DNA of 64,000 nt. Source: Cavia porcellus. Taxonomy: Eukaryota > Chordata > Mammalia > Rodentia > Caviidae. The DNA lies in NCBI RefSeq assembly GCF_034190915.1, contig NW_026947514.1, positions 7,848,201 to 7,912,200 on the forward strand. Reading direction: 5' to 3'. The first letter of the stretch is position 1; the number at the start of each line of letters is the position of its first letter. A program made the position numbers and the translations under genes. The notes beneath the pieces are model-generated. The model saw nothing but the letters and a program-made list of their open reading frames with translations, did not search any database and had not been told where the DNA came from. This document shows, in pieces, positions 26,054-41,000 of the stretch.

Positions 26054-29000
26054 GAATACTAAGTTTTGAAAGCTATGTAGTTTATTCAGTAGGGTTAGAT
26101 TCAAAATGTTTTCTAAAAAGATTTTCTCGTACATTAAAGTGATGTCTTTTTATTATAGGCCACTTTATTTGCCAATCCGATCTCTTCTTACAGTTGAAAC
26201 GTTCAGCATTTCTAGTAGTGTTGCACTGGATAAATCTTCTTCTACTCTCAGGTACTGGTGTTGATGTCACTGTACGCTAAGTGTAGCTATTCAAAACGTA
26301 TTAACTGATGTTTAACTAGCTAGTTTATTCAAGTCTCAGTCTTTTGTTAAAACCATCATTCCTCTACTTGTAGTCATGTTCTTTTGTCTAAGTCACTCAT
26401 TCCTTTTTCTCTGTTGACTTGCCCTATTCTACTCTTTTCATTGTTGTGTTTAATTCTTGGGAGTCTTAGTTTGGTTTTTAGAACATTCGGTAAACTTTGC
26501 AACAATTGACTCACTTTATCCTTGTAATTTAAACCTTGTGAATTTGGAAGCCAGATAGAATATGGTGGAGCACAGCTGTAATTCTAGCACTCTGGGAGGC
26601 TGAGGCAGGAGGATTTCAAGTTTGAGCCCAATTGGGACAATTTAGCAAGACCCTGATGCAAAAATAAAAAGATCTGAGAATGTTGCTCATTGCAAAGCTG
26701 AGTTCATTCTCCCATAACACTTAAAGATTTCTAGCAGTCTTTATGACAATGAATTTTTTAAAAAACTAATATTAGAAAATGCACATGAATTTGATGATGT
26801 TTGTGTCAAAAAGAATGATGCCATTAAGCTTAGAGGGATCATATGGTATATTTTTGAAGCTTAGCTTTTCACATGTTGGTTTTATCTTTTTTTCTTCAGA
26901 ATAATCATGGATGAGGCTGCTGTACATCTTTCCGACAGATGTAATAATGTCACTATAAATTTGAATAGAGGTAAGAGTTAAACTCTCTAGTATATTAATA
27001 CTGCTTTGCTTTTTGCGTGTGATTATTGGAATGCATTTTAATTCTGGAGGGATGCTAATTAAGGATGTCGTTAAAGATCTTTAAAGGTTAAAGGATAGAG
27101 TGATAATGTGCTGTGTCCTCTGGTTTTTTTTTTTTTTTTTGGTATCGGGATCAAACTCATGACCATGCGCTTGCCAGGCAGACGCTTATGTGGCTGAGCT
27201 AAATCCCCAGCCTCATGTCCTCTGTTTTTTAAGTAGTGACGTTTCAGTTGGCAGTTATAATATTCTTATAACACTAACTGCATGCACCAAATTATATGTA
27301 CTACAAATATATATTTAGTATAAGACAGTTTGGTTCTAACTAAAAATAAATTGTAGGGTGAAACTAGGCAGCATGTCTATCACATTATAAACATTTGTAG
27401 TACTGTCTAAGATGAATTTTAAGAAATGTTACATTCCTTAGGTGTTGACTGGATAAGCAGTTTTTGAAATCTGTACCAAGGCATTTTATTAATTGTATTT
27501 ACAAATTTTAGATTATGTTCGTGTGATGGACATGGGACTTTTAGAATTAACCATAACCGCAGTGAAGTCCGATTCTGATGGAGAGCAAGTAAGCTATTCA
27601 GTGGAAATTTTCTGTGTACCTTATTCTTGTGATGTGGCAAATGATCCCTATTTTACTTAGCATAAATCTAAATGAAAAACGAAACGTTCACCTCTTGTTT
27701 GGAAAACATCCCATTCCTCTTCCTCTGCATCCTGTGTAGACTGAGCCCCGCTTCGAGCTCCACTGTTCCAGCGACAGCGTCCACGTCAGGACGTGCTCAG
27801 ACTCCTGCGCCGCGCTGATGAATCTCATCCAGTACATCGCCAGCTACGGTGACCTCCACGCGCCCCCCAAGGTGGCATCAAAGCCCGGCACCCCGCAGAG
27901 GAAGTCAAAGGTACGCAGCACTGTTCCCCTCTGTCCCTGCCTCGTGCGTGCCGCGCTGGTGACGCCAGGATCGCCAGACGGCCAGCAGGTAGAAGAGTAA
28001 GGCTGAAGTGGCCGCTGCCTCTGTCTTGTGGGCAGGGTGAGAGCTGGGCCTCCTGGAGAAGCCGTCCACCTTTCCACAGTCTTTGTTCCAGAACACGAAT
28101 CTTCTCAACAAGTGTAATGTGGTACTTTCTTTCTAGGGTTAGGTTATTTTCATCTGCTTTCAGGGAAGAAAGAAAGCGTGTATGAGAGGTGTGGTATGCA
28201 CAGTGCCTGTAAGAATGCGGAGCCGAGTGGGTGAGGGTCCCTATGAGAAGCACCTTGTTCTGTAAGGAGATCTCCCCTTTGTTAACCTGTGATGCTCCCC
28301 GGCTTCCAGTGCTTTCCTTCCCCCTCACAACAGCCCAGTGAGAAGCTGACGATTATTATGTTTTACAGATGAGCCAGGTAAATCCCAGGTCATTTAGGAG
28401 ATTTGCCCTAACTAGGAGAAGCAGCAACAGACTCAGCTGTTTTGTTTCTGAGTTCAGTGATTCTGACCTTTCGTGTTAGGCTTGCACACAGTCCCTCCTG
28501 TGTAGCATTTACCTTTTTCGGGTCATTTTTCTTCATAGTTGCTTTTGTGAACAGATTCTCAATCCACTCAGTGCAGGGCACCTCTATATACTTTTTAACA
28601 TTTCATTTCATTTTATTTTATATATTGGGAATCAAAGTCACAACCTGCCTCTTGCTTGCTAGGCAGGCACTGTGCCACCAAGCTATATGCCTGTCCAGGG
28701 CACCTCTGTTAGCCAGGTCTGCCTCTGTGGCATTCTCTCTTGTTCAAGACCCTTCCACTGTGTGACACTTCTGCATGTGGCTCCTTGCTCCTGCTGTACT
28801 TCCACTGATAATGTGATTCATAATTCATTTATTCTCTGTTAAAAGACACTCCCCAGCTTACTAAAAGTTACTTTAAATTATCCTCTTCAATTTAGATCTT
28901 TTCATTTTAGACTCATGCTTACATTTTAAAAACCACAGCCCAGGACCAGGTGTGGTGGCACATGGCAGTAACCCCAGCTGTCAGGAGGCTGAGACAGGAG

Positions 29001-32000
29001 GGTCACTGTGAGTGCAAGCCCAGCCTGAACCACACACTGAGACCCTGTCTCAGAAACAAAGTAAAACAAAGCAAAATGAAACAAAATGCGTAGCCTCGAC
29101 TGAATGCGTCTGCCGCTTCCTGCAGAGCGATGAGGCAGCAGTGTTGCCAGGGTGCCCTGTGAGTCATCTTAGTAGTTCTCCTCCTTTGCAGACCCTCGCT
29201 GTCCCGAGGAGTCCCTCCTCTGTCTGCACTTGTGAATGACCTTGCGGCTGTCAGATCTGAGCAGATCAAATTTAGTATGCACCTCCTGCCCCAGCTGTGA
29301 CAGAGCTCTCAGCTTCCTGTCTCCCGGAGCATTGCCCCTGCAAGATCATGGTTCTCTGTGCACCTTTGAGGTGATGACACCTTTGTTCCTGGACAGTGAC
29401 AGTACTGACAGTGAAAATGTAACAGCTGCTGGGCAGAATATGGAAAAGTGTCTTGTCCTCTGTCTTATGCTTCTGTGAAATAATATTTTCTAGGATAAAA
29501 TAAATGGAATGAATTGCCTCTTAAAGAGTTATTTTCAGGTTTTTTTTTTTTTGAGGCAGGGTTTCTATGTTGCCCAGGTTGATCTCTGGGGTCAAGCAGT
29601 CCTCCTGCCTCAGCCTCCTGAGTTGCTGGGCCTACAGACACTTGCTACATTGTTCACGTCTTCCACTGTTTTCACGTAGGGCTTTTGTCTGCAGGTAGAG
29701 TCCAGTGTTCAGGCCTCCTCACGTGGACCTGTGCTTCCTGAAGCAGAGCAGCAGATCCTACGAGACCTGATGAGTGATGCTATGGAGGAGATTGATATGG
29801 AGCCAGCCACTTCGACTGTAAAACCACAAGCTAATGGTAAGGCTGGGACTTTTCTCTGGGAGTCCTGTGTTGTATTCTCATAGAGTTAAGGAAAAGATAC
29901 TGTGGGTTTTGGTGGATATTTGTTAGCTAGTGAGCTTGTGTTTAGTGAGTGTCTGGTAGATAAATGACACAGGTTAGGGTGATATGGGGCACATAGAGTA
30001 GGTGGGACACAAACCTTGTATTTTGATAGCTCCAGTCTAGGGGAACAATTTGACACTAGATGATACTGGTGCTTAGAGTGACCGACACGTGACATAAGGA
30101 AACCCCTCACAATGTGGCATCTGCTGTGTTATTTGGAAAAGGTTAGGATAGCTTCATGAGACTGTAGTGAGAATGAGATGAGCTGCCCTTTAGAGGTGGT
30201 GAGGGGGTTAGGACGTGGAGAGGAGGAAGAAGGCGGATTGTCTGTGGCGCAGTGTAGAGGCAGACATGAGCCTTGCATATCCACTGTTGCTGGTCTCCCA
30301 GGCCACAGACACTCCTGTGGTGACAAAGGTCAGACACAAAGCTGGCTGAGAGGGAGGTGCCGGATGATCAAAGAGCCTTGAAAACCACTGGAAGCATCTG
30401 TATGTTTGGAGGCCTTGTTTTCAAAAAGTTTCTTTAGTTGAGTAAATACAACTATTTCTATTATGGAATTTTTTTTTTTTTTTGCAGAAGTAAAGGTTAA
30501 ACCTAGGGGCTCATGCATGCTAGGCAAGGGCTCTACATCCCCAGCTCTTTTTAAACTTCTGAGACAATGTTGTTAAGTTGCCTTGATTGGCTTTGAACTC
30601 ACAACTCAGCTGCCTCAGCCACCTCCCAAATTGCATGGCATCTTAACTTTTAAGTTTTTCATGGTGTTATAAAGTTTGGCTTTCATTTTAATTTAGGATA
30701 ACTGAGGAAGCAAATGGACTTGTAGCTCCCTGTGTACTAATTTGTAATAATACCAATAGGTGTCTTCACACAGGAAAGGAATACTTAATGAGTAGTTGCT
30801 GAAAGGCTTTAATAGACAGCACCCTTCACTGAGCCCTCGGCACTTAGGAAGATGTGTGATGCAGAGGGCTGTCTTATGAGTTTAGAATCTCATGAACCGG
30901 CCTCTTGAGGCCAAAATGTGACATCGTTCACTTTCGTGTTCTTGCGCACATCACAGTGTTAGGTTTAAGTGTGTGGAGAAGGAATCAGTGACTTTCACAT
31001 GTAATATAAATGTATGAAGTGTGTGGCCGCATGCAGATTTTCACGCATGTGCTGTCTTCTGTGAACTTTATATTGAAAGAGCTGCCTGAGAACAGGTGCG
31101 CAGAGTGGGTATGTAGTACTGAAGAAATTGTCATCTTTCCATCGCTTGGAACTCTGCCCTCCTCTCCTCCTAACACATGCTTGGCAACTGTTCCTCCCTC
31201 CCCTCCCATAGCAGAGAGCTGTAGTTTTAGGAGAGGCTTTGCTAGATAGAGCCAGTTTCCCTTCCTTTTGCAGCATTTTCTAAGAAGTTTCTCCAGAGCT
31301 TTATTCATGGGACAGAATTTTCAAGAGTTTGAAAATCTGGGCAAACCAAAACTCCAGCCAACCCTAACCTGTCATTACCGAATTCTCGAGCTTCCCCAAT
31401 GCTAAATAGCAGAGGGAGCCATCTACTTTAAGACACTGCCATTTTCTGTTTTTTGAGAGAATGTCGAAGTTATTTTTAGTCTTTTATGAATGGCCTTTGA
31501 TATATTTCTGCCCCTGGATGAGGTGTTTCAGGCCAAGTTGTTTTAGCTCTCCTAAAACCCTCGTTCCACAGAATTATTGTAGGACGTGGGGTTTTGCAGG
31601 TGAAACCATTCAACATAACATGTGTCTGGCCCTTGGTTAGGCTGCTTAGTGTTATGTCAGTGTTGGGAGCATGCCAAAATGTTGGTTCTTTTTCCCAGGT
31701 GTTTTGGATGAACACTCGCAGATTCAGGAGCCATGTTGTTCAGACCTCTTCCTGTTCCCAGACGAGAGTGGAAATGTGTCCCAGGAGCCAGGGCCCACTC
31801 ACACCTCATTCACCCACCACCCGATCAGCGATACCATGGCAGGTGTGCCGACTGAAAATGACGACTTCTGCATCCTTTTTGCACCAAAAGCAGCTGTCCA
31901 GGTAATAAATTGTTCACATTTTGAGATCTTAAAATTGTGTTCCAAATCAAGTTAGCAGCAGGATTCTCAAAGAAAAACCTTTAGATTTTATAAATTCTGT

Positions 32001-35000
32001 ACAGTTCAAATTATTTAATTTTGTAGTTCACTGTTGGTGCTTGTTGTACTTTACATCTTCAGAGCTGCATAGGGAGGCTCTGTCTTTGCAAGGTTCCTGC
32101 ATAGGTTTTGAACTGCGGAGGTTGTGTAAATTTTTTTTAACAAAAGCTCTCTAGCTCACAATAAACGTATTATTAGGTACATGATAATTTGGTCAGTGTG
32201 TGAAAGTTTGTCAGGTTTTGGTTAAGAACTCGATACTGACTTTAAATAACAAAACACACACATGGGCAGTCGGTGCCTTTTTTATTATCAAATACATAGT
32301 AGGAGCCAAATTGTAAGCTATAAAGAAAGCTCATGGGGTAATTTATATGCAACAGGAATGGAGTTCATTTTCTGTATGAAGCGGAGTGTTTTATGTGATA
32401 ATTACTATTAGAAATTACCTCACGTTACATACTGAAATTCTTTAAAAGAATACAGACTCAAAAATGCCTTTGAGATATAAGCCATGAAGAGATCTTTCTG
32501 AAGAGATGAGATAATGTGTGACCTGTTGACCGATTTCAGGAGAAGGAAGAAGAACCGATTATAAGAATCATGGTTGACGATGCGATTGTGATCCGAGAGA
32601 ATTATTTTAGCCTGCCTGTCAAGAAGACAGATACGAGCAAAGCCCCTCTACACTTTCCAATTCCGGTAATTCGGTATGTGATTAAGGAGGTCTCCATTGT
32701 ATGGCATCTGTACGGAGGCAAGGATTTTGGAGCAGTTCCTCCCACTTCTCCAGCAAAAAGTTTTATGTAAGTTAACTCCTGTGTGTTTATTTGGCAGACA
32801 GTATCTTCTCTCCATAGGAATTGCATGGACTTTTCTTTTTTTTTTTCCATGTGGGACAGTTGCTCTTGAGCCTGTGGGGAGCAAGCTGGCCCGAGATCTC
32901 TCCAAATCACCGACATGGACTTTTCTTAAGAATTTTTTTTGGTACCAGGAATCGAACTCAGGACTTTGCTTTTGCCAGGCAGGTGCTTGTGCCACTGATC
33001 TACGTCCCAGGCCCTATCTTAAGAATTGATGTTAGTATTTAAAACTGTATAATTTTTTTAGAAGGGATTTTGTTTTTCTTTAAATTCATTTTATTTCGAA
33101 GAGAAAAAAGAAAACAATTTCAAAACACATCAGTTGGGGGAAGGGGCAACAGTGACACATACATGGCACGTTGTCATCCCCAGATCATTCGCCCAGACAA
33201 CAAGACAGCTGCATTCAGTTGTCTGAACCAGGCCAGCACAGACCTTTCTCTTCAGTGAGCTCAGAGAAATCATTAGTGTAACTACCTTAGGTGTGTTTAT
33301 GTACTTACCCAGGCATGTGTACATTTGCTGTTTCAGCCTCTCATGCTGACGAGACAGTGCAGTGTTCACACACGTCAGTCTGAGTTATTCCTTATGAGTA
33401 TGGTCTCGTGCTCATATTATGAGTTATTCCTTACGAGTATGCTCTCGTGCTCATACTTATGAGTATGGTCTCGTGCTCATATTCATTTACCTATAGAAGT
33501 CTCCAGTTTATCATTCTTTATGGTTCCATTGTATAAAATACCACATCTTTTTTATCCATTCCTCCGTTGATGGGCATTTAGTTTGTTTCCGAGATCTGAC
33601 TGTTACAAATGGTGCTGCTATAAATATGAGTGTATGTATATAAAACTATATAATTTAAATGTCACTTGTAGTTTCCCATTTGTCAACTTATTTATATTGC
33701 TTGTTTTATTTACTTAACTAAAATATGACTTATATGACGTTCATTTACCATAACTTTTAGGTATCTACCATGTGCCTGTTTCTTAAAAAAATACCCCCCA
33801 AAACAGAAAACCAAAAGGCCCAGCCCTTACCTTAGTTCCCAAGAGAGAGACACAGCCAGTCACGTGGGTGACTGGGCGCAGTGCAGTGCACACCCTGTGC
33901 CCAGCACCCTGTCCTGTGGTGCGTGCAGTGCCCTCTGCACAAGAACGCAGCGCTCCGCAGAGCAGGAAGAGCTAAGACAGGCAGCTGAGGCCTGGGGGCC
34001 GCATTCCCTGTAGAGTGGGGACAGGCGTGGACAGTCCCCGTGGGGCAGTCAAGTTTGGGTCACTCTTTTAGCACTGTGTTCAATGTAAAGTTACTTTGAA
34101 AGGCTGGTGACTGGAGTAACTCCTCCCGTGATTACACGTTCCTGTTTTCACCAGCAGTCTTGGGACCTGCGGACTGCCCTGAGAAGACAGTTTGAGGTAG
34201 CAGGAAAGGAGGTCTCGTTTCCGGGTATATCCTGCGATGTGGGCCCTGGCGTCATCATCAGGGTTTTCCTAGTTCTAATTGTGTACCAAGCAGATGACGA
34301 ATGGCATTAAGAAAGTACATTTTCAGTATCTCTAAATAGGAAGGAGGTAGCTAGTCGTGTGATCTTATTTTCTCTTCTCAATTTTCTGATGTCATTCATT
34401 ACATTTCTTCAGACGTTCTTATGCAGTATTTTTTCTCTTTTTGGTTTCCGTTTTTAGTAGTCCCCATAGTTCACCTTCTCACACACCCACAAGACACGGA
34501 CGTAATACAGTGTGTGGGGGGAAAGGAAGGAACCATGACTTCTTAATGGAAATACAGTTAAGCAAGGTAAGTTGCCAGTTAAGGAAAAAAATCCACCTAG
34601 GAGTGTTGGAAGGCTCGTGGGTCACCCACTGCCCCAGGTCTGGACCTTACGTCCTCACCTTTGCATTAGAATTGTACAGGGGTCCTGTGTGAAAGACTTA
34701 CCTCTGTCCTTGGCTGTTCTGAGAATTCTGCAGTGTTTTTATGCTGCCTTGAGGAGGGTCCTCAGAGTTGAGTGAGCTCAGAACCTCCGGGGGGCTTTTT
34801 AAGACCCAGGCTTCTGGGCCCAAGCCCAGGCTTTCTGATACAGCCAGTCTGAGGTGGAGTTGGAGAATTTGCATTTTTAGTGAGTCCCCAGCTGGTACAG
34901 GGACTCCTTGTCCTAGGCCACTTGGTGACCCACTGTCCCAGAATATCTGGGAAGCTGCCTGTGGGTAGCGCATATGACAGGTCCTTTGGGAACCAGTGTC

Positions 35001-38000
35001 TAGGGGCCATAGAGCTAGGCCACTGAGCATGGTGTCCTCATTGAACTTTGTCCGTGTGTCGAGGTGTCCCAAGTGTCGTATTTTAGGATAGCGTGGAGAT
35101 GATGTCATGATGACAAGTCCCTATTCATATTTAGTCGTATCTTTGCCCTCTTTTGCAACTTGAACCCTGCTTCTATTGATTGATTTTTTGTGTAATTTCA
35201 TTAGCATGCAAGATGATAATTTTATGTCTTCCAAATGGGAATTTTGCTTGAAAATGACAAGAGATTTTACTAAGGTCAGATAAGAATTGTTTGTGAAGTT
35301 TATCCAGGCCCGATAGGTTGCAAATAGGTCAACATTGAATAAATATTGAACAAATCTCATTTAGTCATTCAAAAGTGGAATTATAAGCTGAGGTAGAATT
35401 AAAAAAACAATGAATAAAATGTTGCATTTTAAAGAGAAAATCTTTAAAGAAAAAAATTCAAATAAAGCGTCCTGTATTCCTTTTCCATGTCAATTTAGGT
35501 GAAGTTCCAGCACGAAGTCTATCCCCCATGCCAGCCGGATCATGACTCCAGCCTCCTCGAGCACCCTGTCTCTCGGCAGGTGTTCATTGTTCAGGATCTC
35601 GAAATTCGGGATCGCCTGGCAACATCACAGATGAACAAATTTTTGTACCTGTATTGCAGCAAAGAAATGCCTCGGAAAGCTCATTCCAACATGGTGGGAT
35701 TTCAGACCTCATTTTGTTGTTAGTTTTAGAGATGCATTTTGTTGTTGTTATTGTATCTAACAGCAGAAAAATTAGAGTGAGAAAAATCATTAGAGAAAAG
35801 AATTTTAATATGAAAATTCCTTTTAAATATGCTAAAGTTTTATGTGTTTGTTTTGGGTACTGGGATTGAGAACTCATGACCTCACGCTAGCCAGGCAGGC
35901 ACTTGTGCTGCTGAGCTACATCCCCAGCCCTTTTAAAAAGTTTTAAAAAGTTTTACTTGTCACTTCTAGGGCCCATTAACTATAGTTTCTTGATACCTGG
36001 AGAAAGCCAGAAATCCATAGCACAAAATAATTAGGATTGCTGGAAGTGTTCTAGAATTCTAACGTTTTTAAAATTTACGATAGTAATGGTTAGCTCAGCA
36101 CCTTGCAGATTCCTAGAAGTTGGCTTTGAAGATGGGCTATGGATTAGCTTCAGCTCTGGAAGCTTTTTTTGCCTGCAAGTATGGTATCCACCCGCAGTTT
36201 TTCCTTTAAAGAGAATTCATGTCTAGTATCAGATTCTTAGGGTTGTGAACCAAAAAAATTAGATTCGGGCCTTTATTTTGAGTTCACAAAAGTTTTTTTT
36301 TCCTCTCATTTAATGACAGCAAGGTTATAGCATTGGGGAAAAACAGTTTTCTCTTTCTTGTCTTGTAGTTGACAATTAAAGCGTTACATGTGCGTCCAGA
36401 GTCCGGCAGGTCACCGCAAGAATGTTGCTTGAGAGTGTCATTAATGCCACTTCGCCTCAATATTGACCAGGTTTGTAGCGTGGGCATGGGTCATATAATT
36501 GTGATGAGATAAATGCCATTTGTCTACAGTAAAGGAACTGCTGTGTTTATTACCGTTGAACTTTTGTGAAAGTAACATAAAGCTTACTTCCGGTAAGCCG
36601 TAGGATGAATGCATTAGGGTTCTGGAGCCCGAACTTGTGGTGAGTAAATATTGCCAATGTTACTTCCAGTATCCATTGTCTGTGACTGGGACTAAGGACC
36701 CACCACTGTGTGTAGTCCTTATGGACCTGCTCCTCCTCATTCAAATACATAAACATTTCCAAGGACTGTTGAACAGTTCCCTGGTGATGAAATGATATAA
36801 GGGATTGTACTGTAATCACAGAATCTGGAAGAAATTTTTCTGCCCTGGGAAAAATAGAAATTAATAAATTATTACCTAAAGACTTTTTGGCACCAGAGAT
36901 CAAACTCACAACCATGCTTGCAAGGCAGGCATAATTGTTGAGCTAAATCCCCAGCCCCTCTAAAGAGTTTATAAACAGCAGATTTATGGAAAGAGATAAA
37001 GAAACCCACCTTCCCATATTCAAGCAAGAATCCAGTCAAGTTCTTCTGGACCTTGATTTGTCCCACAGAACTGCTTAAAACATAGCAGGGCTCTTTGAAA
37101 GCCTTGTTTGGGATTTACAGGATAAGAGACTTACAGCAGGGTGGGGAAGAGCCCAGCTTTGGAGTTAGCCTGGGGTCGGAGCTCAGCTCGGTAACTTTTC
37201 CTAATTTTGTGGCTTTGGGTAAGTTATTTCTCCAGCCTCCATTTTCTCATTGATAAAAACAAGAGAAACAGTAATACATGAATAAGTTTTTTTTTAATGT
37301 TAAATATCTTTGTGTATGAAGAACACTTACCTTGGTGCTCGGTGCTCTGTGCTAAGGATGAGTAATACTACCTGTTGTGATTAGGGTATAAAAACTGCAG
37401 AACATGAATGGAGTTTTAAAATCCTCTGCTTTAAGATAACCTTATATTGACCTGAGCTCAGATTAGGAGGTATTCACTTGTGTGGTGGCATCATTCATGT
37501 GTGTAATATTGATTAGCTATTGCTTATTAGTTACTTAATGAAAGTTGAATAATCCATTGCAAGCAAATATTTCTGGATTGAACTTAAATATTTAGGTGGT
37601 AAATAAAATATAGGCACTTCTTAAGGAAAAATGTACTGTGAAGTATACAGAGCTATGGCTTGATTTTACAGTAGTGCTTGTTGGTTTTGAGTTCTGTCAG
37701 ACTTTAGATTTATGTTTTCTCATAAGAATATATTTATATATCCACATTTTAATATAGTTAATCCACATATCAGCAAAATAGAAATATAATGAAATAATCA
37801 TAGGAAAAATCATCTGTGGAAATCACTGGCAGGAGCAAGACTTGGACTATTATTCATATTTGTTGCATGACTTTACCAAACTTAGCAAGCTTAATATTCT
37901 GTAATAGTTTTTTTAATACTGAGCATAATTTTTTCTTTAAAACTCTAAACTTGATGACTTTAAAATGAGGAAATATTAATCTTAGAAAAGACAGGCAAAA

Positions 38001-41000
38001 TTTAAGATTATATGGAGGAGAGAATGGCAATAATTCCTTAAAACGTAAAACCTAGCAAAATAAAGCCATGCTACAGATATGTATCTTGCTAAATGAATAA
38101 AATCCTTTCTAGTTTACATCTTCTAAGATTGACATACCATATTTTGAGATAGTAAACCACTGCTGAGTAGAGAACTTTTATCTCGTGAGAACAAATCAGT
38201 TGATAAACGATACTGCTTTGAGTAATGCTTTTCTTAGCAAGCATATCCTGTCCTTGATTGATCTTAATCTTCATTAAGTCTGAAAGGAACACATTATTTT
38301 CTTTGACTGTGTGATTGGTTGATTGACTGGTTGACTGGGTCTTGAATGTAGGAGGCAGTCACTCTACCACTGATCTGTTAACTCTAGCCTCTTCATTTTG
38401 TAATCCAAGCTCATCTTGCTAGGTGCCTAGGCTGGTCTTGAACTTTTTGTCTTCCTGCCTCGGCCTCCCGAGTAGCTGGCATTATAGGTGTGAGCTGGGG
38501 TTCCTGGGCCTCTCCTGGTTTTGCACAGCTCTCGGAAGTTGAGTGCAGTTGCTTCCGGAGTGCATTATGCCCTCGGCACAGGCAGCGAGCACCACAGACA
38601 GAATGAGACCCAGCCAGAGAGTGAGGGGACAGCTGGACGTCCTTCCTGGTTTCCCAGGCTCTGGTTCATCTTAGTAGTATCCTGCTTGGGAGTGTGTTTC
38701 GGGAAGACATGAATTAATTCAGACTGTTTCCTGACTGCCCGCCTTATCCAGGTTCCAAACTGGGATGGGGGATACAGGGATGGGTGAGAAGGCTCAGTCC
38801 TCAGAGATCCACAAAGCACATGTGTTTAATATGCTGTGGTGAGCTCAAGTAATAAGATGGGTGATATGCCCTGCCAAAGGGGAGCTTGGGGCGCGAGGGG
38901 TGCCCAGAAAGGCTCTGCGGAGGCAGCGATGCCCGGGCCAGGTGTGCGCGGTGCTAGGGAGCTGGCTGGCCGGCCAGAGGAGACTGAAGGCACGGAGCAG
39001 GAAGGGCTGGGAGGAGGGCCGCGGTGGGGGCAGGGAGCACTGGGGCGGGCGCCCCTTGGCCGTCCTGTTTGTCAGCCTTAGCTGCTTGGGAAGCTTTTAA
39101 CACTTCACTACAAAAATATTCACATATTTTTGTCATAGCACCTTAAAGCTAGACATAAATATTTTACAATTAAATATTAATACCAAAGTTTTAAAGGTTT
39201 AAAAATTTGAGTTGCGGTGTAACTAATAATAAAATACAGATCTGAAGCACTTAGTGGGGCTTCGACACACTTACACACTTGAGGAGCTCCATTCCCCGTG
39301 ACGCACAGGACAGTCTCTAGTGCGCTCGCCGCCTGGGAGCACGCATTCCTGTTGACCGTCAAGGTCGGGTCCGTCCTCCGGTGTGGCCGAGCGGAGGCGG
39401 CCCCTCGTCTGGCTAGCTGAGCCCAGCGTGCCAGAGATCGCTGGCTTTGATTGCGATGCTATGCAGCGCTGCCATTCCTCTGCGGGCGGCCGCGCTTGGT
39501 TTGTCCGCTTACCTGCTGATTGACGTTTGCCTTACTTCTTGTTCCTGTGGACGGACGTGTTTTCGTTTTTCTAGCACACAGTAAGAGCAGGATTTGTGGC
39601 TCATGGGTTGGGGATGTTCCCCCCACGGGGCGGCACGCTCTCCTGTGTGGCCGAGCCTGGGCTGTGAATTCCCAGCGGAGCCCTGAGCACCTTGGGCCCG
39701 GCAGGGCGGGGCTTTGCAGCCCGCGCTGTTTCTGTAGTGCTGTGGTTTCCGATCGGATTTCCCGTTTGGTGGTGTTGAGCATCCTTTCATGCGTTTATCA
39801 GCCGTTGGTCTAGCTGCTTTCATGAAGTGTCTGTTTCTTGTTAGCTTTAAGACTGAGTCCTTATGGAACTAGATGTTTAGCATAAATACCAACATAAGAA
39901 AAATGTGAGACTATTTTAAAAGCTACTGTTTGTGTCCTTTTGTATTTTTGTGTACTGTCTCTTTAGTCTTCCTTTTTTTCTTGAAGAACAAATGGCTAAC
40001 TGAAATTTTCTACTTTCTCCAAAGACATTCTTGGAATGAAAACATATACTGCATTAAAATATCACCATCTAGTGGTCAAAGAGTAGCACTACATATACTA
40101 TTTGTTAAAACGCAATGCTTGATATAATACAAATAAATTAATAAATGCAAGTAATGTAAATAACATATAAATATGCACAGGGCTGTAAATGTGTGAAGCC
40201 TAACAATCCACAAACCCACTACCTGCCTCAGTGCTACAACCCCTCTGTCCCCACGTGCCTGGTTACCTGGCATTTTCTTTTCACCTCCATCATCTGTTTG
40301 TGTCTGTGATAAATGGGGTTGCAGGTGATCAGATCCTTGGGAATTGGCAGACTTTTTTTGTGTGCTATCAAATACTGTGAACCTGTAGTTGACCTTGTAT
40401 TTTGGTGTATTAATGTTTTATATTAACTTAGGACCTTTTGAAACGGAAGGGAAGATAAGGAAGATAGGCGCAGCCATCTAGTTTTTAAATCCTCCAAGAT
40501 GTGTATATCAGCTGGAGTGCGGAAGGCAAAATGAAGCTGCCGCTAATGGGCAGCTGTAACCGCAGTATCGGGCCAGCCACGTGTTGTTGTTTATACTCAC
40601 AGTTTCAGAAGAGACCTCCGGAATGGATGATTTTGTTTCTCCTTATTTTGAGTATCGTGCCCAAAGAAGAAAAAAAATTGAAGCAATTATAGCATTTTGG
40701 GAAAGCAGAAATAAGTCAGTAAGAACTTTCAGGGCACGTGTTAAGTGCCCAGTGCGTGTGAGCTGCTGTTACTGATAGTGACATAACCACCACCAACTAA
40801 TAGTGAGAACCAATGAGGAGGAAAAGGGAAAATGCTGTTTCTGTGACAGTTAAAAGGCGCTCGGTCCTCTGACATGATTGCCTGTCATTTAGATGTGACT
40901 GTCTGTACTTACACTGATTTTGTTTGCCGTGAGTTCTTTTTGAGAATATATTTATATCTTTATTCTCACTAGAAATTTAGAATTCATTCCTAGCTTCGTA

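Larger units (their letters stand above)
27911..29694 (+). other. ATG2B intron with MIR-like, ID and B1 SINEs
   Basis: MIR-like scrap near 28316-28430, antisense ID 28613-28697, sense B1 28945-29087 and antisense B1 29540-29640. Confidence 0.65.
32767..34457 (+). other. ATG2B intron with ID, short tandem repeat and L1 scrap
   Basis: Antisense ID 32929-33014; a 39-40-bp tandem repeat 33382-33483; an L1-like 3' scrap 33485-33645; a GC-rich stretch 33840-34040. Confidence 0.6.

Noticed and set aside
27825..28328. 167-residue minus-strand frame
   Set aside because: It is the antisense shadow of a GC-rich ATG2B exon and its intron.
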